IMG/VR virus record: IMGVR_UViG_3300018481_000028
Coordinates: 1-50,985 of that record
Strand: one strand, 5' to 3'
Length of the DNA stretch: 50,985 nt
Origin: a virus
Shown here: positions 29,711 to 39,919 of the stretch, one piece after another
How the letters are laid out: every line of letters starts with the position of its first letter
Position numbering within the stretch: position 1 is the first letter of the stretch
Translations under genes and position numbers: made by a program
The notes under the pieces: generated by a model
What the model was told of the DNA's origin: nothing
What the model saw: the letters and a program-made list of their open reading frames with translations, nothing else
Databases searched by the model: none

Positions 29711-30552
29711 TAGAGGCCTCCATAACGCGCAAAATATGTCAACTCCCAATCCTGAGTTCCTTGATCTGTAATCAGAAAAAATTCATTTTCACCAGGTTGA
29801 AGCATAGGCCAAGTGGAGCCTTCTGCTACATGTGTCTTCGAAAGAAGATTTTCAATTACGCCAGTAAGCAAATTAACATTTTGAACATACTTCTGCATTG
29901 ACACAGAACTCATCTCGAAATACTTTAAATTATCTACCGTAGTAGCTACGTCAAGCGATGAAATAACGGGATCACCAATTTGAACTTCAATCCCAGTAGG
30001 ATCAGGACCGTCAATCGCAGTAACTTTAACATAAATTCCTGTTTCAATCGATCCTTCATATTCAATTAGCGTTGGTCCTTCGGCATTCGCCTGACCCGTA
30101 AGAACAATCGGCTCGAGAGAAGTGAAATATGGATCAGGACAGATGACTGAGACGATAAACTCAGGATCCTTGCTGAACTGATTGTTATCTGCACTCTCGA
30201 CGAATCCCGAAATCTCCACTGGATCCATATCATCACTGTAAAAGACCAAGCGAGTCTGTCTCTTGGGCATGAAATATGCGTAGAGAAGTCGACGCAAATC
30301 GGAATAGGTCCAATTATCCCAATCAGGATTTGGACGCACTGTCAGGACGATGTTCCGACTCGGTACACTGCTACCTACATATGATGTTCCATCGACGGAC
30401 CCAAATGGAGTTGTATTGACAGAAGCCTTGACTGGATCTAGCCCATCGATGTTACGAACCTGGATCAAGTCTGTTTCGGCTCTGCCGTTCTCATCTAGAA
30501 GTAGCGTAGGAGCTGATTGCCATGAGCTATACGCTTTAACTTCAGTTAACAC
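29710..30552 (-). CDS. Distal tail (Dit-like) protein
   Basis: The 280-residue protein contains VKASVNTTPFGSVDGTSYVG, SRNIVLTVRPNPDWDNWTYS and LLYAYFMPKRQTRLVFYSDD. This is the pattern of siphovirus distal tail proteins that connect the tube to the tip. The C-terminal half (after about 185) is strand-rich and could be a carbohydrate-binding-like addition. GTG start with AGGAGGT nine bases upstream; a longer reading would cover the hairpin at 30584-30655. It lies downstream of the tape measure, as usual. Confidence 0.8.
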   Translation of the reverse strand: MLTEVKAYSSWQSAPTLLLDENGRAETDLIQVRNIDGLDPVKASVNTTPFGSVDGTSYVGSSVPSRNIVLTVRPNPDWDNWTYSDLRRLLYAYFMPKRQTRLVFYSDDMDPVEISGFVESADNNQFSKDPEFIVSVICPDPYFTSLEPIVLTGQANAEGPTLIEYEGSIETGIYVKVTAIDGPDPTGIEVQIGDPVISSLDVATTVDNLKYFEMSSVSMQKYVQNVNLLTGVIENLLSKTHVAEGSTWPMLQPGENEFFLITDQGTQDWELTYFARYGGL

Positions 30553-30583
30553 AGCGTTCAGACCTCCTAAGATGGGTAGGAGG

Positions 30584-30655
30584 AGCGGGACCCAGAGTTG
30601 ATAGGGCATTTCCACCAAACCCTATCGTGCGTACTATGAGGCTCCAAGTCCCGCT
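30584..30655. repeat. Nested hairpin between tape measure and distal tail genes
   Basis: Outer arms AGCGGGAC/GTCCCGCT (30584-30591 and 30648-30655) and inner arms GATAGGG/CCCTATC (30600-30606 and 30620-30626) are both perfect. No T-tract follows on the minus strand. Likely an RNA processing or partial termination structure that lowers or protects the downstream message. Confidence 0.7.
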
Positions 30656-30661
30656 CCATGT

Positions 30662-33600
30662 CTACTTAGCAGAGAGTACAGACCTGAGTTGCGATAGCTG
30701 GTTCTTCGTCTGTCTGTAAATCTCGATCTCGGTCAAAGCATCAGGCGAGTAATTGTTCTGCTCGAATTTGACATGTGTTCCGCCAAGAGTAGGAACAGAT
30801 TCCTCTTCCTGAGCATTCTGTCCAGTAGATATAGATGTAGCAAGTCCATAAGCAGTTGATCCTGGAGTTGTCAGAGTAGCCAGTTCTCCGGCCTGACTAC
30901 GAACTGTCGTTAGATCTAAAACAGGAGTAATGACTGGATTCGTAGTCAACTCATTAGCCGCAAGAGTTGAAATATCAGTCATAGACTTCCGCATTGCATC
31001 CATTGCATCCTTAGCCACTTGATCCGCAGCATCGATAACAACAGATGACGACTCTTCAAGACCCTTTGCCATACCCTCCATCGATTGTCTACCAATCGTA
31101 GCAAATTCCTCCGACGGAGACTTGATTCCCAATGCCTTCTTGAATTGCTTGATAATATCCTTACCAAGTTTACCGACCTTCGCAAGCAATAGCGCCCGGT
31201 CCTTCTCAAATCCCTTGACGAACCCTTCAGCAGTCTTGATACCTGCATTATAAAGATACTCTGCCGAGCTGACGGCAAGTTTCTGAGCTTCTGTATTAAG
31301 ATCTTCGTCAAGCGTATTCACAGACTTAACTGCAGTCTTACCTCCAGCAAGCAATGCTTCGGCAAATCCTTGCTGGGCAGTACCCTCTTCAACAAGCATC
31401 CGATATGTCTTATCGTCCAGACCCAGCTTTCGCAGTTGCTCAAGCGTAGCGGCATATGCAGAAACAGCGGTAGTTTGATTCTTAAGATCTTGCAAATATG
31501 TAGCTATAACGTCAACTGCACTACCGTCACCTGTGAGTACTTTGCCTGCGATTAGCTCGTCCAAACCAGCTTGTGCTTCACCAACTGACTTTCGAGCTTC
31601 AGCAATCTTTTCGAGATCCTGTGTTCCTGCGCCGAGTAAAGCATCCAATTTCTTTTGCTCTGCTGCAATATTCTCTCGAGCAGATTTAATTTCCTCGGTC
31701 ATCGGCTTGCTAATCTCAGGTGGCGTAGCATATTTATCCGTTAGAGATTTTGCGTAGTCGTCTCGTTCCTTAATTAGAGCCTTTAGATCTTCTTGAGCTT
31801 GTTTCAGTTTTGCACTAACCTTGTCGAAATCGTTTGCTAGCTTAATAAGATTAACTCTCTCATCTTGAAGATCCTTATTCAAGGTTTTCTGTGCAGCGGT
31901 TAACCTTTTCAGAGCAGCTTCATTTGAATTAATAGCATCTTCTGATTCTTGAATCGACTTTGTATATTGCTTCTGAACATCGGCAATAGCCTTAGCTTTG
32001 TCTCCTGATTTCTTCCATTTCTTTGAATTAATATCATCTAGCTTGTCTTGTTTAGCCTCAAGCAATTCAGCTAGTCGATCTTGCTCTGCAGTCGTGTCCT
32101 CGCGTAACCGGACCATTTCATCTTTCAATTTCTGATTCAATGTGGCGAAAGCATTACGAACATCATCTGCAGAACCTTTCAAGCCATTGGCAAATCCTTC
32201 ACCAACGAATTTACCAATCTGGTACATGACCTTGGACGGAGATGCAGTCTGGAAGATATCATTAACCGATGCGATAATTCCATTTGCAGTTTCATCCATG
32301 GCCTTAGTCGCGGAATCTGTATCGGTTATTCCTAAAGCTAGACCATCGATAATATATTCACCAAATTGATAAAATACTTTAGATGGTGAAGTAATACCGA
32401 GTTTGCTTGCAAATTTCTTAAGAGGACCTGGAATCAAACTGAGAAGAGCATCCTTAATATCGCCAACACCTGCTCGAATTGCAGTAGCAAGTCCAGAAAC
32501 CATAGCGATACCAAGTCTAGCAGCAGCATGACCAAATTTTTCTGCATTTTGGTCAATTGCTATGGCTAGACCATTCAAAAGATCAATAATCAACTTAAGA
32601 GCTGCATTAGCAAGCGGCTGTACCTGTTTACCAAGTGCAGCACAGAACTTTACTACAGCTTGAACTGCTGCAGTAACAATTCTTGGTCCAGCATTACCAA
32701 TACCTGTGATAAGCGTAACAATAATATCTGTACCGGCTTTAATTACCTTTCCAAGATTATTAGCAATGCCTGACAGGAATCTAGTAAGCATGTTTGCGCC
32801 AGCATTAACAATTCTATTAATATTATTACCAATAGCGGTGATAAATCTTGTAATAATTGTAGCAACTGTTGTAGCAACATTTGTAATATTCTTAAGAATT
32901 CCTTCAATAAACTTAGTGAGAATCTTTCCACCAGCGGTAATAATTTTACCCAGATTATTGGCAACAGCCGTCAAGAATCGAGCAATAATATCGGTTATAA
33001 CTTTGACCAGTTGTGGAATATTATTTCTAATTCCTTCCAACAAAGCAAGAAGCAAACCCAACCCGCCCTGAACAAGCTTCTCTTCATTCTGATCGAGAAT
33101 ATCGAGCATCATCTCAATCATAGCCGCAGTCAGTTCTTTAAGCTTTGGCATAATCTGAATAACACCATCAATAATGCTATTAAGAACCTTGATTAGAGAC
33201 TCGACCAACTTCGGAGCAACAGCAGCAAAGGCTCTACCAATTTCTACCAAACCAAGTGCGAAGAGCTTAACGTTCTTGACGATTCCTTCTTGCAGCTCGA
33301 CCAAAGCAGCAATTAGAATTCCGACTCCTGTTGGGAGTGAGACAATAAGTGCGCTCAGTGCAGCTGAAATAAGGAATAGGCCTGCACCGGCCAATGCCAG
33401 TCCGCCTCCGATTAACAGCATCGCCGCGCCAAACCCCAACAAACCTGGCACAGCTGCTGTAATCAAATAACCCGCTAGGCCGATAATTGTAAATGCTGCG
33501 GCAAGTGCGACCAGACCCTTGATGAGTGAAGTCCATGACAGCTTTCCTAAAGCAGTTAGAGGTGGCACTAGAAGAGCAACTCCTGCAGCAGCGATTCCCA

Positions 33601-36544
33601 AAGCCGCTGCACCTGCTAGACTTCCTGACATCAAATATAAAGCTGCTGCCAAGATACCCAAAGCTCCACCAAGAGCAATCAGGCCTTTTGCAATTTCTCT
33701 AATTGACATTCCACCCATAGAAGCAACAGCATCAGCAACTCTACCCAAAGCAATAGAAACGATTAGCAGTCCTGCACCCATAACGATCATATTCTTGGGC
33801 ATGAGTCTCATAGCAAGACCAATAGCTACAAGACTAGCACCGACTGCTGCCAAACCTTGACCCATGGTTCGCAAATCCATCCCACCGAATTTCTCTACTG
33901 CTTCGGCCAAGATTCGAAGTCCAGTAGCCATGGCAATAATAGCAATACCCGCAGTAATCATCCCCGCAGGCTTGATCTTTGTCATCGTTACAACTATAAT
34001 GCCAAGGCTGACAGCAACTGATCCAAGACCCTTAGCCAATTCAGTCATGTTCATCCGAGCAAAGGCTTCAACCGCATTAGCCATGATTCGCAAACCGACA
34101 GCCATCGCGGCAATACCAACGCCTGCTCGAACCATTCCTGCTGAGTTCGCTGACAATGGAATAACTGCCGCAGAAATCATTGCCAGCATTACACCAACGC
34201 CGCCAAGACCCTTAGCCAATTCCTCCCAGCTAAGCTGAGCAAGAATCACTACCGCAGCAGAAAGAATAACCATCGCTCCAGCTAGTGCAATCATCCCAGC
34301 AGCAATAACCGGCATCTTGATAAAGCCGATAGTCTTGGTAATGTTGCCCAAGATTGCCATTGCTCCAAGCAGTTGACCAAATGCAACGGTCATTGCTGTT
34401 AGCGACGACTTGAGCCGATCGGGATCAACAAACGCCAAGGCAACGACTGATGCAGTCAAGAGCGCAATTGCAATCGCGATCTCTTTCAGAGTCTTTGCCT
34501 TGATGTTGTTCTGCATGGCGACCATTGAGCCTTCAAGGGCTTTGAACGAACCACTGATATTACCCAAAATTCCTTTACCAAATCCTTGTGTGATCTGATC
34601 GATCGCAGAACCCTTACCGAGGAACTTCTTGAACATAATCACAATTCCGGCAAGAAGACCAGTTCTCAGCACAGCCAGAATAGCTTCGAAATTCATACTT
34701 GCCATAGCATCACCAAAGGCTACGGCGAAATTTCCCAATCCTTCGCCAACGGCTTGTCCAACATCTCGGAAAATATCCCCAGAACCCTCGAAGGCTCCGA
34801 TGAATGCGTTCCAAGCTTTACTAACAGCCGTGAGGATTCTCTCGAATGGGCTCAGTGCCTTGGCTACACCATCTACTTCGTCAGAAATTCCCGCGGAGGA
34901 AAATCCCTCAAACAAATTACTAAGTGCATCAGCAAATAGGCTTAGCAATTTGATCGGAGTGGAAAGGATATTTCCGAGTGTAACAAAGAAATTATGAAGT
35001 CGGTCGCCCTTCTTCAAAGCGGCATCTACCGAAACGAGAAAATCACCGATACTACCGGTAATATCTAGGAAACTACCACTGCCTTTGCCGATCGCACCGA
35101 AAAGAGTGAACCACATGGTATACATACCCTTAACAATCTGAGCACCAATACTCAGAAGTGCAAAGAGTCCTCTAAAAGTACGTTTCAATCCGTCGACCGT
35201 TTCTTGACTAGGTTTAAGCGCTTCGGCAAAGTTCTTGAACAGAAGCGTTAGATTATAGAGATCTTTTCCTGTCGTTGCTGGGAAAATATCTCGAAATGCT
35301 TCTTTAATTGGTGCTATAATCAGACCCAAATTATGAAAGGCTACCTTGATCGAATCGATTAGAACTGTACGACCACCGAGAGCTTTCCAGTCCCCGAGGA
35401 CCTTATTGCGAGCATCAGCAGAAGCATTAATAAATCCGTTGATAGCATTAGAGAGTTCAGTGAAAGTTTTCTTGGCTTCAGTAAACGTACCAAATATAAT
35501 CTGGAATGTTGCAGCCCATCCTGATGCAGCAGTTTCTTTCGCTACATCGAAGACTTGCGAGATCGTCTTGACCTCAGTTGCCGCAAACATTGCCGTTTTT
35601 GCTGTTTGCTGAATAGCCTTGATTTGCTCGTCATTGAACCCCATTGCTGCGAGCTCGGCATCCTTCAAATCACCAGTAAACTGCTTAAGTGTCTTGGTCA
35701 GAACCTCGGAAGTCAGCCACGACGCTTTGCCTGGTGTCGACAGTGACTGACGGAAAGCTTCTCCAGCAATGGTGACATTCTTCATTGGTCCTTCGAGCTT
35801 GACCGCTCCCTTTTCCAAGGTACCAACTGCCTCGGCTGTCTGAGCCAAAGCGCGCTGGAAGACCGTACCGCCCATACCCGCGTTGACAACTGAGTTCCAG
35901 TCCTGCAGTTTTACAGAACCCGCAGCAATAGCCTGTGAAAGCTGATACATCGCTGTCGAAGCCTGCTCTGCATTTGAACCCGAGAGTGCCGCAAGGTTGG
36001 CAATACCCTTGATTGAAGCAGTTGCTGTCTTCAGCTCAACACCGGCGGCCGTGAAGGTACCGATATTCTTTGCCATCTGGCTGAAGTTGTAGATCGTCTT
36101 GTCTGAATATTCGTTCAGCTCTTTGAGGGTTGCGTTAACTTCTTTGAGTCCGACACCTGCTGCCTGGGTATTGGCCAGAATCGTCTGGACAGCGTTTAGA
36201 TTTGTTGAATATTCGGCAAAACCCGCTTTGAGAGGATCTAGAGTAAATGCCTTGACAAATCGACCGCCAGCTCGTACTGCTTGTGCTGCCAGTTGCGACA
36301 TTACGCCAATAGCAACCAGTCGCATAGCCTCAAGCGCCTTTTTGACGCCATCGACACCCTTAGAAATATGACTAAGATCCACTTTCTTCGCAGCAGCATC
36401 AATATCTTGCAATCCCTTGCCTGCATTGGGGAAATGAAGAGCTGCTTTCAATTTATCGAGCGAGGCGATCGTCTTATTAACACCAGATTCGAACTTACTA
36501 GATTCGAAACTCATAGCAACGACTTTGTCATCGATAACTGCCAC
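30662..36544 (-). CDS. Tail tape measure protein, 1960 aa
   Basis: Starts AVIDDKVVAMSFESSKFESG and continues with long helices. The N-terminal third has the conserved phage tape-measure region (NLNAVQTILANTQAAGVGL, ALSGSNAEQASTAMYQLSQA). A central series of hydrophobic, glycine- and alanine-rich helices (about 700-1150) is followed by repeated amphipathic segments (KIITAGGKILTKFIEGILKN type) and a coiled-coil near 1530-1640. At 0.15 nm per residue it predicts a tail near 290 nm. GTG start, sharing one base with the upstream stop. It acts as ruler and may form a channel during DNA entry. Confidence 0.95.
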   Translation of the reverse strand: MAVIDDKVVAMSFESSKFESGVNKTIASLDKLKAALHFPNAGKGLQDIDAAAKKVDLSHISKGVDGVKKALEAMRLVAIGVMSQLAAQAVRAGGRFVKAFTLDPLKAGFAEYSTNLNAVQTILANTQAAGVGLKEVNATLKELNEYSDKTIYNFSQMAKNIGTFTAAGVELKTATASIKGIANLAALSGSNAEQASTAMYQLSQAIAAGSVKLQDWNSVVNAGMGGTVFQRALAQTAEAVGTLEKGAVKLEGPMKNVTIAGEAFRQSLSTPGKASWLTSEVLTKTLKQFTGDLKDAELAAMGFNDEQIKAIQQTAKTAMFAATEVKTISQVFDVAKETAASGWAATFQIIFGTFTEAKKTFTELSNAINGFINASADARNKVLGDWKALGGRTVLIDSIKVAFHNLGLIIAPIKEAFRDIFPATTGKDLYNLTLLFKNFAEALKPSQETVDGLKRTFRGLFALLSIGAQIVKGMYTMWFTLFGAIGKGSGSFLDITGSIGDFLVSVDAALKKGDRLHNFFVTLGNILSTPIKLLSLFADALSNLFEGFSSAGISDEVDGVAKALSPFERILTAVSKAWNAFIGAFEGSGDIFRDVGQAVGEGLGNFAVAFGDAMASMNFEAILAVLRTGLLAGIVIMFKKFLGKGSAIDQITQGFGKGILGNISGSFKALEGSMVAMQNNIKAKTLKEIAIAIALLTASVVALAFVDPDRLKSSLTAMTVAFGQLLGAMAILGNITKTIGFIKMPVIAAGMIALAGAMVILSAAVVILAQLSWEELAKGLGGVGVMLAMISAAVIPLSANSAGMVRAGVGIAAMAVGLRIMANAVEAFARMNMTELAKGLGSVAVSLGIIVVTMTKIKPAGMITAGIAIIAMATGLRILAEAVEKFGGMDLRTMGQGLAAVGASLVAIGLAMRLMPKNMIVMGAGLLIVSIALGRVADAVASMGGMSIREIAKGLIALGGALGILAAALYLMSGSLAGAAALGIAAAGVALLVPPLTALGKLSWTSLIKGLVALAAAFTIIGLAGYLITAAVPGLLGFGAAMLLIGGGLALAGAGLFLISAALSALIVSLPTGVGILIAALVELQEGIVKNVKLFALGLVEIGRAFAAVAPKLVESLIKVLNSIIDGVIQIMPKLKELTAAMIEMMLDILDQNEEKLVQGGLGLLLALLEGIRNNIPQLVKVITDIIARFLTAVANNLGKIITAGGKILTKFIEGILKNITNVATTVATIITRFITAIGNNINRIVNAGANMLTRFLSGIANNLGKVIKAGTDIIVTLITGIGNAGPRIVTAAVQAVVKFCAALGKQVQPLANAALKLIIDLLNGLAIAIDQNAEKFGHAAARLGIAMVSGLATAIRAGVGDIKDALLSLIPGPLKKFASKLGITSPSKVFYQFGEYIIDGLALGITDTDSATKAMDETANGIIASVNDIFQTASPSKVMYQIGKFVGEGFANGLKGSADDVRNAFATLNQKLKDEMVRLREDTTAEQDRLAELLEAKQDKLDDINSKKWKKSGDKAKAIADVQKQYTKSIQESEDAINSNEAALKRLTAAQKTLNKDLQDERVNLIKLANDFDKVSAKLKQAQEDLKALIKERDDYAKSLTDKYATPPEISKPMTEEIKSARENIAAEQKKLDALLGAGTQDLEKIAEARKSVGEAQAGLDELIAGKVLTGDGSAVDVIATYLQDLKNQTTAVSAYAATLEQLRKLGLDDKTYRMLVEEGTAQQGFAEALLAGGKTAVKSVNTLDEDLNTEAQKLAVSSAEYLYNAGIKTAEGFVKGFEKDRALLLAKVGKLGKDIIKQFKKALGIKSPSEEFATIGRQSMEGMAKGLEESSSVVIDAADQVAKDAMDAMRKSMTDISTLAANELTTNPVITPVLDLTTVRSQAGELATLTTPGSTAYGLATSISTGQNAQEEESVPTLGGTHVKFEQNNYSPDALTEIEIYRQTKNQLSQLRSVLSAK

Positions 36545-36921
36545 TAGATCTTAGTCACCTCCCTCATCGCTTCGCGGAGAATTTGATCAAATATAGGTCG
36601 AATTGCTGGCATGATGTAATCTCTACCTTGTACGTATCCTCCCGTACCAGTGCCGTGACCGTATTGAAGAATAACGGCAATCGGTATGCCGTCTTCGATA
36701 TGACTGTTATGCCAACGAATCGAGTAATATCCAGGTCGTTGGACAATAGAATATGACCAGGATTCAGCGGTCAAACCCGATTCTCTTGGTGTAGCATTGG
36801 CCAACGCATTCTGACCCAACGTTCCGTACTTGGCTAAAACCGCATACTGCTCAGCTCTTTTCAAACGTGCTAAATATCTTTCTGTATTCTTGAATGATCC
36901 TTTCTCAGTAATAGTAATCAT
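36544..36921 (-). CDS. HK97 gp10-like minor structural protein
   Basis: The 125-residue protein starts ITITEKGSFKNTERYLARLK and ends with VQGRDYIMPAIRPIFDQILR. The basic N-terminal helix, GLTAESW segment and R-D-Y-I-x-P-A-I-x-P ending match small head-tail or tail-completion proteins. Here it lies next to the tape measure rather than in the head-tail junction block, so its precise role is uncertain. Confidence 0.7.
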   Translation of the reverse strand: MITITEKGSFKNTERYLARLKRAEQYAVLAKYGTLGQNALANATPRESGLTAESWSYSIVQRPGYYSIRWHNSHIEDGIPIAVILQYGHGTGTGGYVQGRDYIMPAIRPIFDQILREAMREVTKI

Positions 36922-36923
36922 GA

Positions 36924-37793
36924 TTATTCCGTGGTTAGACGAAGAATAACTACGCCCATCTCACTTGATTGACCATATACAGTAGGCAATCCATTTAGAG
37001 GTGCTGCTTTAGCTCCGCTGGCACCTCCTGGAACAGTGTTTATTGCTCCAGCATTTTCGTCGAATTGCGGAGTACCTCCCGGACCATACACGGAGGTATC
37101 GCCAGGATTATAAGAACCGCGCCCTCCGGCAGTAGCTGGATTGTTTGTAAGTCCCACGTACTGACCAACTCCGCCAGCTCCGCCACCACCACCTTCGCCT
37201 ACATTGTTACTGAAAAGAGAACCATCCGTGCCAGGAGTACCAGGAGTACCAGGACCACTAGGAGATGGAATACCCGCCATTCCTCCCGCTGCTCCACCTC
37301 CAGCAGCAGTGCGATTCCCAAGCCCACCCTCACCACCATGAGCCTGTGTAGTAGTACTCGTAGAATTGGATTGAACTCGCTTACCACCCTTACCACCTGA
37401 TGCTCGACACGTGGTATTGTTAAATGTAGAAGCTTCTCCATCGCCACCATCGGTAGTAAGCGCAGGATTACTAGCATGGTCAGTTCCCGGAATACCTGCA
37501 GCTCCAACAATCACTTGACACAATTCGTTCTCAGCTAGAGCCGACAATAGACCTCGAACACGGTGGAATCCTCCGCCACCACCTGCTCCTCCGTAACTTC
37601 TAATCAAAGTACCAGCACCGCCAGTGTTGATACCCCCTCCACTTCCTCCACCAGCACCGATACAAATTACATCGAAATGTGTATAACCTAATTCAATATA
37701 ATCGAGAAGGTCACTGATAATATCTTGATCTGAAGTAAATTTTAGAACAACAGGGTCAGGACGAACAAGACTCCCTGCAAGTTCGAGTCTCAT
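36924..37793 (-). CDS. Glycine-rich tail-tip or adhesin protein, 289 aa
   Basis: Begins RLELAGSLVRPDPVVLKFTS and has many glycine runs (GGGSGGGINTGGAG, GGGGGAGGVGQ) ending with a short strand-rich part (MGVVILRLTTE). Such poly-Gly rich proteins form parallel polyglycine-II-like bundles at phage tips and can bind receptors. It sits between the collar fibre and the small structural gene, two bases from the upstream gene. Confidence 0.72.
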   Translation of the reverse strand: MRLELAGSLVRPDPVVLKFTSDQDIISDLLDYIELGYTHFDVICIGAGGGSGGGINTGGAGTLIRSYGGAGGGGGFHRVRGLLSALAENELCQVIVGAAGIPGTDHASNPALTTDGGDGEASTFNNTTCRASGGKGGKRVQSNSTSTTTQAHGGEGGLGNRTAAGGGAAGGMAGIPSPSGPGTPGTPGTDGSLFSNNVGEGGGGGAGGVGQYVGLTNNPATAGGRGSYNPGDTSVYGPGGTPQFDENAGAINTVPGGASGAKAAPLNGLPTVYGQSSEMGVVILRLTTE

Positions 37794-37794
37794 T

Positions 37795-38502
37795 TTAATC
37801 GTCCAGCTTCACGATATAAGGCACGAAAACTGTTGGCTGTACATTCTCATGTGCACCATTACCACCAGCATTACCAATAGTAAGTCCAGTTAATGCATAA
37901 TTAGTGTAACCTCCTGGAGGACCTTGAGTAAGTCCACTAGGAATATAAACCAATCCTCCGGCATTACCTGGATGTGTATGAGCGGGCATCTCGGGAATAG
38001 TAATTACGTGTGTCTCTTCGCCAGCACTACCGGCGATAATAATTGCTACAGAACGCGTCATCCGGCTAGCACGTGCAGCATCTCCTGGCATTTGATCTAG
38101 CCCCGCCGGGACAAGACCGCGCAAATCAGGAACACGGAAATTACTAGCACCTGGATCACTAGCACCGGAAAAAGTGCGCCACTGTGTTGCAATATGCGCC
38201 GCCGCTTTAGGATATGTTGCAACAACGTAAACAGCTCCGTTAGCCCAAACCCATTTGCCATAATCTCCTACTGCGGGTAATGCTGATCCTGGCCAAAGTC
38301 GAACCTCACCTGGAATTGCACTAATTGAAGCAGGCCCCGTTGGCCCAGCTGGACCCTGAGGACCAAGAACAGAACCAGCATCAATAGTGGTTCCGTCGTG
38401 TTTGGTAAGAATTAGGTCCCCACCAACAACTTCACCGTCGACGACCGAAGCTGCTTCAATTTCCAACATTCTTTCAGCTGTAAGACCGGTAATTGTAGCC
38501 AT
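37795..38502 (-). CDS. Tail collar fibre protein, 235 aa
   Basis: A short collagen-like run (GPQGPAGPTGPA, about residues 48-59) is followed by a phage collar domain: FRVPDLRGLVPAGLDQMP, THVITIPEMPAHTHP, and the C-terminal HENVQPTVFVPYIVKL. Collar domains trimerise and bind metal at the tip. Related to the C-terminal part of the large fibre at 5229-6959, so fibres of two kinds are present. Confidence 0.85.
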   Translation of the reverse strand: MATITGLTAERMLEIEAASVVDGEVVGGDLILTKHDGTTIDAGSVLGPQGPAGPTGPASISAIPGEVRLWPGSALPAVGDYGKWVWANGAVYVVATYPKAAAHIATQWRTFSGASDPGASNFRVPDLRGLVPAGLDQMPGDAARASRMTRSVAIIIAGSAGEETHVITIPEMPAHTHPGNAGGLVYIPSGLTQGPPGGYTNYALTGLTIGNAGGNGAHENVQPTVFVPYIVKLDD

Positions 38503-38517
38503 TCCACCTCCCCAGCT

Positions 38518-39324
38518 TCAATTGTCGACGTTTGTGGATGAAATTGTATATGTTTCTGGATCCAAATATGTAGTATTCGCACCCTCAATCTGGAAAGTAG
38601 TAGGATCAAGCATCTCAATATATGTATCCGATTCATCAAGAGCTGACCAACTACCGTCTCCATGATCGATAATCAGAAGTCCCCCTCGATAACCAAAGAT
38701 TTCACCAATTTCTGTAAGAGGTGGAAGACTAGGATCTGTTGTAGCCGTTCCATAAAGAATGTCTTCCAATATTTCCAAAATTTCAGGAGATGTTGTTCTT
38801 GAATCGATAGAAACGTGAACTGTTGGTCTAGCACCGATAACCTTTGGAGGTGTTCCAGTTAAAGTCCAAGCAAATTCAATCGGCTGAACAGCTGCCTCAC
38901 TCAAAGTATTGAATGCCATAGCTTCAGGATTAGCAAGAACATTGTAAAGAAGGTGAATTTTATAACCGTATTCAATTCCCTCAATGTCGTTACCCACTCG
39001 AGTTCTATACGACAAGTTAAAACTTTTGGGTGGTTGTTCGTAATAATCTAATCCTGGGGCAACAGTGGCAATTCCATTAACTGAATCAAACTCATCGGGA
39101 TAAGTAAACGCTTTCAGTTTCCCCTGAAAATCTCCTGGAGACAAATTTTCCAAGTACTTTACTCCATCAAGCCAGAATGATTTTAATTCAGCATTGGATC
39201 CTTCTTCTACATCAATCAATCCATTCCAAACTGCTACAGTACCATCGTGAAGATAAAGCACTCCTCGATCAATACCGATTTGATACACTCGTTCTCCAAC
39301 TTCATCCCAAGTAAGAACTGCCAT
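38518..39324 (-). CDS. Tail tube protein paralogue with C-terminal extension, 268 aa
   Basis: Starts AVLTWDEVGERVYQIGIDRG and contains FNLSYRTRVGNDIEGIEYGY with KIHLLYNVLANP. The same blocks (WDQVGERLYETGVDHG, FGMSYRTRVGNDVEGTVFGY) occur in the 217-residue protein at 39920-40573, so the pair is duplicated. This copy has about 50 extra C-terminal residues. It may be a minor tube protein, a capping ring or an alternative decoration. ATG start with AAGGAGGTGAC. Confidence 0.75.
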   Translation of the reverse strand: MAVLTWDEVGERVYQIGIDRGVLYLHDGTVAVWNGLIDVEEGSNAELKSFWLDGVKYLENLSPGDFQGKLKAFTYPDEFDSVNGIATVAPGLDYYEQPPKSFNLSYRTRVGNDIEGIEYGYKIHLLYNVLANPEAMAFNTLSEAAVQPIEFAWTLTGTPPKVIGARPTVHVSIDSRTTSPEILEILEDILYGTATTDPSLPPLTEIGEIFGYRGGLLIIDHGDGSWSALDESDTYIEMLDPTTFQIEGANTTYLDPETYTISSTNVDN

Positions 39325-39335
39325 GTCACCTCCTT

Positions 39336-39878
39336 TCAGCCCTTAGTTCCTAGTTGTGCTCTACGCTGAGCATTCAATTCTCGCTGCCGAGCGGCTGATT
39401 CAGCGCGACTCATCTTCTTTGGCTTCGCTTGTTTAATGTTGCAAACTCGAATCAACGTGAATAAACGATTAAGATGCCAGTGCTCACACTCAAATGGGAT
39501 CTCAAATGTTATCATCCAGTAATAAATAAGTTCGGCAGTGATAACATCTCGACTTTGAGGAGCACCTGGAGGTTCACTAAACCAAGTAGCCGTCATCTTA
39601 GCTTCGAGATACTTATTGATTTCAGAAACATTTGCCTCAGAAAGTTTCTGATAGACTTCTTCCGGCACATCAGGAGTCAAAGTCATAACTTTTATATAGC
39701 CAAGAGTTTCTTCAGTAGTCTTCTCAGTTTTACCTAGGAAAGGCTTTTCATAAATTTGCTCCCATTTTGACAGTGAGACTAAAGAATGCTCTAGCTCCAA
39801 AGTCACATCGTCTAGGGTAACGAATTCTTGTGACTGTTCATCGAAATGTTCGACTCCAGGAACAACAATCGTGAGCAT
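39336..39878 (-). CDS. Probable tail assembly chaperone-like protein, 180 aa
   Basis: Begins [20 protein letters not shown] and contains [39 protein letters not shown] and [21 protein letters not shown] hydrophobic and helical core with a basic tail, lying between the two tube proteins and before the tape measure, is the position of a tail chaperone or minor tail component. No classical frameshift site was searched for in detail. Function inferred. Confidence 0.65.
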   Translation of the reverse strand: MLTIVVPGVEHFDEQSQEFVTLDDVTLELEHSLVSLSKWEQIYEKPFLGKTEKTTEETLGYIKVMTLTPDVPEEVYQKLSEANVSEINKYLEAKMTATWFSEPPGAPQSRDVITAELIYYWMITFEIPFECEHWHLNRLFTLIRVCNIKQAKPKKMSRAESAARQRELNAQRRAQLGTKG

Positions 39879-39919
39879 TCTCTAGCCTCCTGTCTACGGC
39901 GAAGCATTATTCTTTCAGA

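Noticed and set aside
33174-34238. Long plus-strand frames inside the tape measure gene
   Set aside because: They are shadows of alanine- and isoleucine-rich helices and have no start signals; all credible genes are on the minus strand.
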